A DNA stretch of 64,000 bases from Nilaparvata lugens (GCF_014356525.2 NC_052515.1:25346065-25410064); one strand, 5' to 3'. Counted from the first letter of the stretch, positions 10,746-20,302 are shown. The notes: generated from the letters alone by a model not told the origin. Program-made: numbers and translations.

Positions 10746-11160
10746 CCAACACTCTTCTACTTCTAGTTTTTCTTGGTTTTTTTTTCTCTCACAAACTTCT
10801 ATAATTTCCCTCTCTCTTCTCCTCATATCTTCGACTTCCTTTTTTTTTTCTTTTTCATATTTTTTGTGAGTTCTTAATGACTCATATTGAATTGTATTAG
10901 CAACTCTCATCTGCGCACAGGATGTTCCTTGCAGTGATAGGTTTCTTATTTTTTGCTGAAAGTCTTGTTTTTTTGTAGAGTTATTGTATTGAAGAACCAT
11001 TAAAAAATTTAATTTGATATCATTTGTATATTCTACTCCTTGCAATTTCTGTATAATTAGTTTCGTTTAAACATTTCCAATAGTATGAGAACAACATAGT
11101 TGTTCCTGTTGTTGTCTTTGCTTATCTTTTTTCTTTTCAATCCTAATTCTACAACTTTGG
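10746..11160. other. Unassigned AT-rich stretch
   Basis: T-rich on the + strand. The 111-codon - strand frame (10,710-11,045) is Lys/Glu-rich low complexity. Confidence 0.35.
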
Positions 11161-11431
11161 GTATTTTATTTATGTAGATTACAATATATACTGGCTTATA
11201 AACTTATATACAATAGCTTACAATACAGCAAAATTATAGATGAATTTACATAATACAGACTAAGAAAATAATTATTGAACTGTATATGATATGAAAAAGC
11301 AATTTGTAATATGATAACTATAGATAATAATTATATTGTTATGCATCTACATAAATTGGCGGAGCTTTGGACATATCAATGTCCATTCTTCGGAAAGAAT
11401 ATTAAAAATATCCTCCCCACTAACTCTCTAC
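11161..11431 (-). repeat. LT1 LINE 3' end, copy 1
   Basis: Shares GTAGATTACAATATATACTG, ATGCATCTACATAAATTGGC, GGACATATCAATGTCC and CCACTAACTCTCTAC with copies at 39,263, 51,213, 59,202 and 61,122. The element reads on the - strand, and its (CAAT) tail at the left end is lost here. Confidence 0.75.
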
Positions 11432-11670
11432 GAAAACGTTTATTTCATTATTGAAACTGAGGATTTATTTATTAATGGAAATATTGTAAAAGATTTAATC
11501 AATATGAATATTTAAGAGAAAAAAACAGAAAATTGATAAAGTAAAAAATAAAAAGAGGGAGAGATAAAAGTTCTTCAGTGTTATTTACATCTCTCTCACA
11601 CCCTGTCTATTTTCTCCATCTATAATCTTCTATGATCTTGTTTGAAAATCTAAATTGGAATTCTTTACAT

Positions 11671-12722
11671 TGATATGGCGGAAGGTGTGGCTCGTTCGTC
11701 AATTGGGCTAGTCAGTCGGGTCGAGCGAGGGGTTTGTTACCACTGTCTGAAAAAATGGCTTTTGGTGGCCCTGAAAAAGGCCAAGTTGTTGCTGGTGGCC
11801 CTGAAAAGGGACCAAGATTGTTGCTGGTGGCCCTAAAAGGACCAAGGCAGGCTAGATGTTTAGTAGTCGTCGACTGGCGCGATACCACGCCGCGCGAGGG
11901 TCCCGGGCAGGTCCGTCTGGTGCGAGAGCAGGCCGGCAGGGGCTCAAGTCAATGGTTCGCAGTCTCCACTCTGGTTTACCCAGGCTATGGAGAGGGCTGA
12001 CCAGGTGATCTACTAGCCAGAGGTCGTGCCGAATCTCCACCGGGAGGACCTCCTCGACCACTTCCTCGTTTAGAAGGGGCCTTCGGTCAAACCCCGGGCA
12101 GGCAGGGTTGTAGGCTTCCGCTGCACACACTCCGATGTCGGTTCGGCACCCAACCCGCGCATCCAGAACCGCGCGCCAGTTGTTAGGCTGGGGCGCTAAG
12201 TCTTGGGGCGCAGCTGGCGCGGCGGTGTACAGCCTCAGCCTCTCCTCCACCTTGCGAAGCCGACGTAGGCCCTCCTCTTCTGGATTCGGCGGCCGGCTCG
12301 GTTCCTCCTAGGCATCGGCTGGGTAGTAGACAAGGAAGACACCTCAGGTTGCGGTTAGTCTCGCCGTGGTTCCCTCATTGGCCTGCTCGCTGCTCTGCTC
12401 CTGGTCTCGGTAGTGGTCTCGGCTGGTAGTGGTCTCTGGTAGTGGTCTCGGCTGGTGGTCTCTTCTGGCTCTTCAGTGGAAGGCTGCTAGTGAGCAAGTG
12501 CTATCGAGGGTAGCTGAGTAGCCCCCTTTTATTCACAGTCCCCGAGTTCACCTGCGCTGCTATTGGCCGGCGGTGCTCGGCCAATAGAAACGCAGGAACG
12601 GGTGGCGGCGACTGAGGCGCACCCTGGTGGCGGGTGGGTCAACCACTCATTTGGTTGATGCGTGGCGTGGGGAGCAGAGCAGAGCGGCAGGCTGAAAGGT
12701 AGCGAACGCGAGGGAGGTATCA
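11671..12722 (-). repeat. 3' LTR of the Gypsy element
   Basis: Ends TGATATGGCGG and GAGGTATCA (short inverted termini TGATA/TATCA). It includes three tandem units of about 30 bp near 11,766-11,845 (GCTGGTGGCCCTGAAAAGGG), GGTCTCGG repeats near 12,410-12,460, an inverted CCAAT palindrome at 12,560-12,587 and the TATA-like AATAAAAGG (reverse strand, 12,522-12,533). Its copy of the LTR open frame is shifted by one base near 12,270. Confidence 0.95.
12559..12588 (-). promoter_or_regulatory. U3 palindrome with opposed CCAAT boxes (3' LTR)
   Basis: CTATTGGCCG (12,560-12,569) and CGGCCAATAG (12,578-12,587) are a perfect 10-bp inverted pair with an 8-base centre, so two CCAAT motifs face each other about 30 bp upstream of the TATA-like box. 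It is conserved in the other LTR. Confidence 0.6.
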
Positions 12723-12723
12723 A

Positions 12724-12736
12724 TTCCCCCCCCCCG
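12724..12736 (-). other. Polypurine tract of the Gypsy element
   Basis: On the - strand, ten G residues then AA, with only TT between this and the start of the 3' LTR. This is where plus-strand DNA priming is expected. An unusually pure G run. Confidence 0.75.
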
Positions 12737-12919
12737 TTTGAGGTAGCCACGGCGAGAATTTATTGATTGCAAAAAACAAGATACAATGTTTACAAAATAT
12801 ACAAAAGTGCCATTGGCGATAATTTTACAGAAGTGAGACCAGAAGGGTCTCCCCCAACAGTGGGTTGTGGTCAATAATTACAGAAATAAGACCAGAAGGG
12901 TCTCCCCCAACAGGGGTTG
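12737..12919 (-). other. 3' untranslated segment between integrase stop and polypurine tract
   Basis: AT-richer than the coding region. It holds two copies of AGACCAGAAGGGTCTCCCCC followed by AACA (near 12,837 and 12,890), about 53 bp apart. No frame. Confidence 0.6.
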
Positions 12920-14415
12920 TTATTCCAAGAGATGTTGCTGGTCGGTGGTTGGAGCCGGGCGTAGTTGAGTCTCGTACACCTTGATGGTCTCGTTGTCACG
13001 GGTGATCCAGTAGACAGCTCCTTGGTTGTGGGCGACCGTATATGGTCCCTTCCATCTGGGTGCTAGGCCCGCGTGGAATTTCCGAGCCTTGTTTGAGAGT
13101 TGATGGATTCCGTGTGAGCACCTGGTCGCCGATCTGGTAACGAGGCTGTGTCTCGGCTATCGGGTCTCCCTTCCTATTGAGATAATTTTCTTGGTTCAAC
13201 ACGGCCTCGCGTTGGATTGTGGTTAGCGTGTGTAGACGCTGGTTAATATGGTCTTTGTGTCGAGTTGAATTTTCGGGCCAGTGGCTCCATTCCCCTGGCC
13301 GTGGAAGGGTTTGGCCAAACAGGATTTGACTGGGGCTGTATCTTGTTGCCGTGTTCTGTCGATTTCGCAGGGTGAATAGCACGGATGGTAGTTGGTTCTC
13401 CCATTCTTGGTGTTGTTCTTGTAGGCGGATCCGTAGTCACTTCTTGAGTTCCTGGTTCCTTCTCTCGGTAGGGTTGGCTCGGGGGTGATAAATTGGCGTG
13501 GTGTAGTGTAAGACTCCCCATTTGAGGCAGAGTTCGTTCCATAGTTTCCCTGTAAACTGAGTGCCATTGTCAGAGAGTAGGATTTTTGGGTATCCCCATC
13601 TGGGAAACAGGTGCGTATCCATCGTGCGGCCAATCGTGTTGGCGTCGCCGTGAGGCAGCGGGTAGGCTTCTATCCACCTGGAGAAAGAATCAGTGATGAC
13701 CAATATGAATCGATTTCTTCGCTTAGAGAGTGGGTAGGGGCCCATCAGATCGAGACAAACGGTTTCCCATGGTCTAGTAGACCGTCGCGGACGTTGCGTA
13801 GGTTCGTGATTCCGGTTGTACGCTTTTGAGCAGCTACACAGCAGGCAATTTTGTACGTACGTGGTTATCTGTGCCTACATACGGGGCCAAGTGTAGTATG
13901 TAGCGATGTTTCGGTAGGTTTCGGCGTAGCCTGGATGTCCCATTAGATCATCGTCGTGATAGCGGAACAGTAGCCGGGTGCGAAAGTTGTGTGGTATGAC
14001 TATTCGCCAACCGTCACGTGTCTTCTTCTCCCAGAGTCGGTTGTGTAGGCAGTAACTGGTGAGGAATACTTGATCAGTTCCCGGTTGATCCTCCAACGGT
14101 CGTGGTTCGATCTCCATCCATCGTTGCACCTGCGCATTGATCTGGTCGTCTGTGGCCTGTGCTTTCCGAATCTCTTCTAACAGTTCAGTTTTGGTTGCGC
14201 TGCTTGCTAGCGTAGCGGGTTCACTGGTGACTGGCAGGATGTCGGGAGGCATGTTTCGTTCTAGTTGTTGACTGGTCTCCTCAACTTTTTCGTTGTCGGG
14301 TTGCCGTGACAGTGCGTCGGCGAACTGATTCTCTTTAAGCAGGCAGTGTTCTAGGGTGGAGTCAAATTCTTGTAGGAGCAGGGCCCATCGAGTGAGTTTG
14401 GCGCGACTGTCCTTT
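12920..14415 (-). pseudogene. pol: Gypsy integrase with linker, broken
   Basis: Integrase joins the retroelement cDNA to host DNA. N-terminal zinc-binding part: His in YHDDDLMGHPGY (about 13,945-13,970), Cys pair in NCLLCSC (near 13,830). Catalytic D-D-E core: DLMGPYP (near 13,748), LSDNGTQF (near 13,565), NPTERRN (near 13,460). C-terminal GPY/F module: PRWKGPYTV (near 13,045), with a TAA stop at 12,920-12,922. Damage: in-frame TAG at 13,875-13,877, in-frame TGA at 13,437-13,439, and a frame change near 13,090. Catalytic residues themselves remain. The linker from RNase H (14,252-14,410) holds 'QFADALSRQPD', the usual junction phrase. Confidence 0.9.
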
Positions 14416-15400
14416 GCAGTTTGTAACCAGGTAATGAATGACCTTATTGTCGGTACGGAGTATGAATGGCCTGCCTTCCAGGTAATAAAATTGCTTTATT
14501 GCCCAGACAACCGCAAGGCACTCTTGTTCGTTACTGTGATACTGTTGTTCCGTGTGGTTCAGCTTGGCACTGGTGTATGCGATCACCTTACGGTCATTGT
14601 TGATTTCTTGGTATAGGACAGCCCCTATACCGACCTTGCTGGCATCTGTCTGTAGGATGAAGGTCTTGGAGAAATCTGGTCGACAGAGTGGTTGGATGTT
14701 GGCGGTCAATGCTTGTAGGCAGCGGAAAGCTGTCTCTTCTGTTGGTGACCATTTCCATCGCGTCTTCGTGCTAAGTAGCTCAGACAGAGGCGCACAAACG
14801 TCAGCGGCGTTGGGTAAAAATTCTCGTAGCCAGCCGACTACTCCGAGAAATTCTCGCAGTTTCTTTCTGGTGGTGGGTGGTTGGGCAGAAGTCACAGCTA
14901 GGATAGCCTGCGGTTTTGCTTGGTTGCCCTTGGAGGTGATTATGTGACCAAGGTATTCAAGTTGCTTGCGGCCGATCTGGCATTTTGCTGCTGAGACAGA
15001 GAGATTGTATAGATTTAACCATTCAAACACTTTGGCTAAGTGGAGTAAGTGTTCTTCCCAGGTATCCGAGTACACAATGATGTCGTCGAGATAAGTGTAG
15101 CAGAACTTGTCGACGTATCCACTCAGTACCCTGTTCATCATGGATTGGAAGCAGCTGGGTGCATTTCGTAGGCCGAAAGGCATGACCTTAAATTGTAGCT
15201 TTTTGCCATAGGGAGTGGTGAGGGCCGTGTAAGGTCGAGACTGGAGTGCGAGTGGTACCTGCCAGTATCCCATCCGTAGGTCGAGTGAGCTGAATATTTT
15301 TGAAGTTCCCAGGCTTCGAATGACGTCCTGTAGGGTCATCTGCGGTGCCGTGGTTGGAACGGTGATGGAATTCAGCCATCAGTAATCGATGCAGACCGTG
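14362..15400 (-). pseudogene. pol: Gypsy reverse transcriptase core and RNase H, broken
   Basis: RT copies element RNA into DNA; RNase H removes the RNA. Visible: DVIRSLGTSKIFSSLDLRMG, MPFGLRNAPSCFQ, the catalytic YLDD box in CYTYLDDIIVYS (near 15,080-15,110), LEYLGHIIT and KKLREFLGVVGW. RNase H follows with its three acidic positions: QTDAS, SNEQECLAVVWAI and LRTDN. The main open stretch is 15,339-14,362. Upstream, an in-frame TGA lies at 15,379-15,381 in the conserved ID-Y-WLN motif (an Arg codon is usual there), and a one-base change near 15,395 separates it from the preceding frame. The 3' end shifts frame near 14,405. Confidence 0.93.
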
Positions 15401-16312
15401 ATGTGCCGTCCTTCTTGGGGACAACGACGATTGGAGAGTTGTAAGGGGAATCACTGGCTTCTACCAGGTTGCGTTCCTTGAGGGCGGCAACTTCGGACTC
15501 AATAATTTGCAGTTTCTCCCGTGAGTATCGGTAAGGCCGCTGGCTGCGTATTTCTGAGCTGTTGAGTTGAATGGTCATGGTGGCGGCCGTGGTGATGGAG
15601 GGTGGAATCTGCTCCATGAACAATTTTGCGTGTTGTTGCAGTAATACTGTTAACCGTCGGTGCTGGTCGCTGGGCGTGTCTTCTAGTAACTTGTCAACCA
15701 GGTGAGAGTCCATCTCTACTGAGACTGGTGTTTGCGCTATCCAGAAGATCGTATCTCGCTGCATCTTGCCGTAGATTAGCCTGTCTTGCTCAAAGTCAAG
15801 CACTGCCTTATTCTCCCGAAACCATGGTCGTCCCAAGATGATGTCTTCGCGTAGGTCAGGTAGACCTAGGAAGGGAATATTTTGAATGTGCTGTTGGATC
15901 TGGAGTTCCAGATGTCCTTGTATGGCCGTTTCGCAGCTAGTGGGACGGTTGGCCAGCAGTACAGGTAGCTTCAGCAGTTGGATCCGTGTACCGTGGTCGA
16001 GGTGGGCAGCTCTCACGAATTTGTGCGTTGCGGCTGAATTGAGTAGAGCGTGTAGTTGTTTACCCGCGAGGATGACAGGGATCCGGGGTAGAGTCTGTCC
16101 GTCTATCTGGATCACGGCTAGGTTCGGTGCTTGGCTGGGCGGAGGGCTGGTGATGTGGTTGTTGACTACTGGGGCGGCAGTGTTGGTGACCTGGTGGCTG
16201 ACTGCGTCTGGGGCAGTGTTGGTGACCGGCTGGTTGACGGCGGCTGGGTCAGTGTTGGTGACCTGGTGGCTGAATGCGGCTGGGTCAGCGTTGGTGACCT
16301 GGTCGTCGAATG
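15372..16312 (-). pseudogene. pol: Gypsy protease and RT N-terminus; protease active site altered
   Basis: The aspartic protease would cut Gag-Pol. The active-site region reads HALLNSAATHKFV near 16,010-16,045, where the family has L-hydrophobic-D-S/T-G-A; the catalytic Asp is Asn (AAT) and the Gly is Ala. The flap/second half includes DIILGRPWF. RT begins at RPYRYSREKLQIIESEVAAL, then SPYNSPIVVVPKKDGT. The frame starts inside the 12-residue repeat region; the first ATG-like start is not meaningful because this part is normally made as Gag-Pol. It is one base out of frame with the preceding gag segment (extra base near 16,315). Confidence 0.88.
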
Positions 16313-16330
16313 CGGCGAGGGGCAGTGTTG
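16165..16330 (-). repeat. 36-bp tandem repeat (12-residue unit) between nucleocapsid and protease
   Basis: About four to five units, each encoding a variant of A-x-S-H-Q-V-T-N-T-x-P-D on the - strand. The unit length is a multiple of three, so copy number can vary without a frame change. The one-base change that splits gag from pol lies in the first unit. Confidence 0.8.
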
Positions 16331-17216
16331 GTGACTCCGTCCATGACAGCGATCCCGGTAGGTGGCGGGTGCGTGTGGGTCACAGTTGCATGTTCCTCCC
16401 CAGGCTGGTGGTCGATGACGCGCTCATCGTCGGCTGGTGATGCTACCCTCTCGCGGGCCAGTAGAGGCGCGGCTGCTGGGTGCTGTGGAGAGTCTCTGTC
16501 AGCCGGGAAGAGCAAGGGGTCTTCGGTGACATTGGAAGGAGACTTAGCGATGCTAGCAGGGTCTACGGTGGCGTGACGGGTAGGCGATCGATCCATTGTG
16601 AGTGAGACGGTCATGAGTGATGGCTGGGTGGTTGACGCGCAAGGGTGTGCCGGACGTGGTTGCTGTTGTGAGACGGTGACCCGGGTGACGACTGGTACTG
16701 GGTCATTCTTGATAGCCCGTGGAGGTGCGGCTGCTAGGTACCGTGGAGAGTCTCCGTCAGCCGAGAAGAGCGAGGGGTCTTCGGTGACATTGGAAGGAGG
16801 CTTGGTGACGCTGGCAGGATCCACGGTGGCGTGACCAAGGAATGACTGGCTGGCCGGTTCGGTGACGGTTATCGCTTGTAGTTGGGGTGGTGACCTGCGA
16901 GGCTGGCACTGCGGGTCTTGCACCTCATCGTTAGTGTAGTGGACTCCTACTTTCCATGCTGGAGGGGTGGAGTCCGAGTCTCTCCAGTATCGCCGTTTCC
17001 CTGCCGTTTCTTCGCAGTCGCGATGAAAATGCTTGGCCGGGCAGTAATGACACTGAGGAAGCTGGTTGTAGTTGAACCTCGGTGGCGGCTCTCGATGGGG
17101 TGGCCCTGCGGGTGCCGTAGGTTGAGGCGGCTTATATTTTGGTCGACTGTTGAGGTCGGTTTCCAGATCGTTGGCGATCATGATCAGCTCTTCATAGTTC
17201 GTGGTTTTATAGTGTC
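16285..17216 (-). pseudogene. gag: Gypsy gag, nucleocapsid and Pro/Thr-rich tail
   Basis: Contains EELIMIANDLE (end of capsid) and one zinc knuckle, CHYCPAKHFHRDC near 17,030-17,070, read as C-x2-C-x3-H-x4-C, one residue shorter than the canonical C-x2-C-x4-H-x4-C. After it comes a long low-complexity Pro/Thr/Ser region built in part from a 116-bp direct duplication (16,461-16,576 and 16,719-16,834). The frame is open from the insertion junction near 17,216 to 16,285, where the one-base change into pol lies. A role in RNA binding and packaging follows from the knuckle. Confidence 0.85.
16461..16834. repeat. 116-bp direct duplication within gag
   Basis: Copies at 16,461-16,576 and 16,719-16,834 share GGGTCTTCGGTGACATTGGA and GTCTACGGTGGCGTGA or its variant. 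They encode related HATVDPAS...NVTEDP segments, 258 bp apart. Confidence 0.85.
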
Positions 17217-18593
17217 TTTTGAGAACCTAAATTCTCAGACAACTATAATAAAGTTTGGAAATCATGCTAGACCCCAATGGTGGAGGGGTTAGTTAAATTT
17301 CTAGTACTATTCTAGTGGTGAGGAATCCGAAATAAAAATCATTTGACGATTGATTGCCTCTATATTGAATATTTAAATTCAAACAACACTTTACAATAAA
17401 TACTTTCTTCAATTAAAGATTATCTTTGTCTTTAAGAGACCAAATTTATGTCTTTAAGAGACCAAATTCTAAGGGACACATTGAATTCTGGTGGGGAAAG
17501 ATCAAGTACTCATCTTGTAGTTGTCGTCGCGATGTCCGGAGTCCCTGGTGGAGATGGATGAAGGGGGAAGATGATTAGTCGTCCTCCAGGAATGTTCAGG
17601 TGTCGCGGCGACAGATCCAAAAGGGAGTTAGTCTTGTTCTCTCCTCATCAGCGTTCAATGACGTACGATTCCATCCATGGTTGGAAGAAGTCGCCGGCCC
17701 TTTTACAATGGAAATTCTCAGCCCGATACAGAAACCTGATGATAAATTTACAACAGAATTAGAAACATAATAATTACCAATATCTGATAGGATTGTATTC
17801 GATTGATGATCTAGGTAGATCATCAAATAAATACAATTCACCGCTTCCTATGAGGAAATAAATAATATTATTAACATACATAAATCGAACACTTATAAAT
17901 CATATTCAATGACAATAATGAAAATACTCACCCAAAATGGGTATTGAAGATGCGTAGTATAGAGGGAATCAATCGTCAATTATCTCAACTATCCCATAGC
18001 TATAAGGGGGACTTTACTTCTAAATATTATTCTTACATTAAATGTCCGATTTACTTGGACAATCAATTATTAAATTTTTCTGGAGAGAATGAGAATGTAC
18101 CCCCAAACGAAAACATATTACTGGAAATTGTAAGAAAATCTCAAGAAACAGTTAACACTATGACAGCTGGGATTAGAGTGATCGCTCCTCCAGTTTTCAG
18201 AGGCTTCCAGACTGATCAGTTTTACCATCACACTTTGAAATATTTACCCGATCGCCTGTGAATTTCTCTTCGCCCACTCTCTTTCTCCTCAGTAAATAAG
18301 GAAGGTGATACGTTCAAGCAAGAAGGAAACTAGGAGAGAAAAGTTATTTCCCTTTTGCAAGTTTAGAATTATGGGATTGATTCAGCATACTTCTGGCGTC
18401 TAGATTGTCGTGAGAACAGATAATTCCAAGTGGGATCGTGGGAACCAAGGACTTTAATAAGATTCTGATCATAATTATAACGATTTTAGAAATGCTGGCT
18501 AAGTTGCCAATGAACAAGAATAAATTTACTATCTTCATGGGAACTGAAAACTACTAACTTAACATAGAACAAATTCCATTTAATAACTCAAAA
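17217..18593. mobile_element. AT-rich 1.38-kb insertion splitting gag
   Basis: GC-rich gag coding stops abruptly at both edges, and AT-rich sequence with different codon texture lies between. TTTTG occurs at 17,217-17,221 and again at 18,594-18,598, a candidate 5-bp target duplication. The termini TTTTGAG and CTCAAAA are also short inverted repeats. Internally TCTTTAAGAGACCAAAT is tandemly doubled near 17,438-17,470. No transposase or LTR partner was recognised; it could be a solo LTR (TGAG...CTCA ends) or a small DNA element. Removing 1,377 bp leaves the two gag parts one base out of frame, so another small change is present. Confidence 0.7.
17944..18261 (+). CDS. 105-codon open frame within the gag insertion, unknown
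   Basis: An open + strand frame starting MKMRSIEGINRQLSQLSHSY with ordinary residue mix, including ENENVPPNENILLEIVRKSQ. It has no domain that I recognise and no visible promoter. It may be a degraded piece of a coding sequence carried by the inserted element or pure chance; length alone is weak evidence. Confidence 0.25.
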   Translation: MKMRSIEGINRQLSQLSHSYKGDFTSKYYSYIKCPIYLDNQLLNFSGENENVPPNENILLEIVRKSQETVNTMTAGIRVIAPPVFRGFQTDQFYHHTLKYLPDRL

Positions 18594-19385
18594 TTTTGGT
18601 ACAGTGGGACGAGCAGCTCGAATTGGGGTGTGAAGCTCGGAACTCAGCTGACCGATGAGCAGGGCAATCATCTCGTCTTCAGCCAGTTTGGTTCCTAAGC
18701 GCTGCTGTAGTTGGAGCTTCTGACGGATGAATTGCTCCACTGGCTGGTTCGGTTTGTGGGTGGTGCCATAAAATTCCGTGTGAGCTGCTGCGATTTTATG
18801 GGCTCCCGAGAAACGGGCCTGAAGTTGGTCACGGGACTGTTCCCAGGTGGTGACGAATTCTCCGTAGTCTCTCCACCAGGCGGCGGTGTCGTCTTGTAGT
18901 TGCGCTTTTAGAAGCATGACCCAGGTATAGCTGGGAATGTGGTGACCCTTTAGCAGCTCGGTGCACTGTCGCATGAAGGTGATGGGGTCTTCATGGAGCT
19001 TGCCGGGGAGAACGGTAGCAGGGTCGCTATGCTGGTCAGCTGGCTGAGGTTGCCGGTGTAGCTGACGGCTGGAGCGGTAAGTTGGCCATGTTGCTGGTTG
19101 CGGTAGTGGCGTGACTAGAGGTTGACGGTGGAGCAGGCAGGTTGACGGTCAGCGCGCTGGGTTGCAGGGTGGTTGGTCGAGCGGGCTCGCTGGTGAAGGG
19201 GGTGGCTGCGTTGCCCAGGTTTCGCTGGTGTAAGCGGGCGGCTGCGTCGTGCTGCTGTCGGTTTGACCGGTGGTCTGTGCAGGCCAGCCGGCAAATGTAG
19301 ACTCGGTGTGCTGGCTGGTTGACTGCATCGAATCTTCGGTGGTCGTATCTCCACTGTCTCCGGCTCCGGTTCTAGTCGCTACCAT
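18588..19385 (-). pseudogene. gag: Gypsy gag, N-terminus and capsid
   Basis: Starts at ATG 19,385 (MVATRTGAGDSGD), about 270 bp after the 5' LTR. The first part is a Thr/Pro/Gln-rich leader. An in-frame TGA at 19,149-19,151 interrupts it; a neighbouring frame is open across 19,155-19,050 with similar composition, so two compensating one-base changes are likely. Capsid follows from about 19,010: LPGKLHEDP, then 18,974-18,595 with AAWWRDYGEFVTTWEQSRDQ and LQARF, the retrotransposon gag signature, and VEQFIRQK. It ends where the AT-rich insertion begins (18,594). Structural role: virus-like particle shell. Confidence 0.85.
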
Positions 19386-19628
19386 GTTCAGGTGTTATGG
19401 GCGCCACTGGGAAATTGCCTGTTCCCAGACAGGTATTCTGAATTGAAAGATTCAGAGACACATTTTGTTGAAAGAAAATAAGTTTGAATTTTTGTGTGAA
19501 AAATTCAAGACATACATTTAGATGAAAAATTTAAGACATACATTTAGTTGAAAATTTAGGTTGACATTTTGTTTGAAAAAAAAGTTTTGACAGTGGTAAC
19601 GGGTTACTGTATCTCCATACAGTGAGTG
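19386..19628 (-). other. Untranslated leader of the Gypsy element
   Basis: AT-rich leader between the primer-binding site and gag, with a TTTAAGACATACATTTAG-like motif repeated near 19,505-19,545. It would hold packaging signals; none is recognisable by sequence. Confidence 0.5.
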
Positions 19629-19649
19629 GCCCCACGTTGGCAGGCGCCA
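19629..19649 (-). other. Primer-binding site, tRNA-Lys type with a 3-base insertion
   Basis: The + strand shows GCCCCACGTTGG, CAG, GCGCCA, five bases from the 5' LTR. The 3' end of insect tRNA-Lys (CUU) is GCCCCACGTTGG directly joined to GCGCCA. So 18 of 18 bases match, with CAG inserted after the twelfth. Confidence 0.75.
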
Positions 19650-19837
19650 ATAATTGATATTGCGGAAGGTGTGGCTCGTTCGTCAATTGGGCTAGTCAGT
19701 CGGGTCAAGCGAGGGGTTTATTACCACTGTCTGAAAAAATGGCTTTTGGTGGCCCTGAAAAAGGCCAAGTTTGTTGCTGGTGGCCCTGAAAAGGGACCAA
19801 GATTGTTGCTGGTGGCCCTAAAAGGGATCAAGGCATG

Positions 19838-20302
19838 CTAGATGTTTAGTAGTCGTCGACTGGCGCGATACCACGCCGCGCGAGGGTCCGGGGCAGGTCC
19901 GTCTGGTGCGAGAGCAGGCCGGCAGGGGCTCAAGTCAATGGTTCGCAGTCTCCACTCTGGTTTACCCAGGCTACGGAGAGGGCTGACCAGGTGATCTACT
20001 AGCCAGAGGTCGTGCCGAATCTCCACCGGGAGGACCTCCTCGACCACTTCCTCGTTTAGAAGGGGCCTTCGGTCAAACCCCGGGCAGGCAGGGTTGTAGG
20101 CTTCCGCTGCACACACTCCGATGTCGGTTCGGCACCCAACCCGCGCATCCAGAACCGCGCGCCAGTTGTTAGGCTGGGGCGCTAAGTCTTGGGGCGCAGC
20201 TGGCGCGGCGGTGTACAGCCTCAGCCCCTCATCCACCTGGCGAAGCCGACGTAGGGCCCTCCTCTTCTGGATTCGGCGGCCGGCTCGGTTCCTCCTAGGC
20301 AT
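19838..20302 (-). CDS. LTR-internal open frame, about 154 codons, unknown product
   Basis: Starts at ATG 20,302 (MPRRNRAGRRIQKRRALRRL), an Arg-rich N-terminus like a nucleic-acid-binding or nuclear-targeting segment. A middle part follows with PNNWRAVLDARVGCRTDIGV and a C-terminus ...RRLLNI. The frame stays open above the ATG for several codons to a TAA. It lies about 180 bp downstream of the expected start site, ahead of gag, so it would be the first long frame in the element RNA. The 3' LTR copy keeps the last 132 codons and the same stop but has one base fewer near 12,270. No family recognised. GC-rich sequence alone favours long frames, so coding is unproven. Confidence 0.4.
   Translation of the reverse strand: MPRRNRAGRRIQKRRALRRLRQVDEGLRLYTAAPAAPQDLAPQPNNWRAVLDARVGCRTDIGVCAAEAYNPACPGFDRRPLLNEEVVEEVLPVEIRHDLWLVDHLVSPLRSLGKPEWRLRTIDLSPCRPALAPDGPAPDPRAAWYRASRRLLNI

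Noticed and set aside
11734..12000. 88-codon + strand frame in the 3' LTR
   Set aside because: Antisense to the LTR and not conserved as a frame in the other LTR.
15886..16440. 184-codon + strand frame
   Set aside because: Antisense shadow of the Gypsy gag-pol linker repeats.
17217..18593. Intron within gag
   Set aside because: No GT...AG boundaries fit on the - strand, and a retroelement copy would have lost an intron; direct TTTTG flanks favour insertion.
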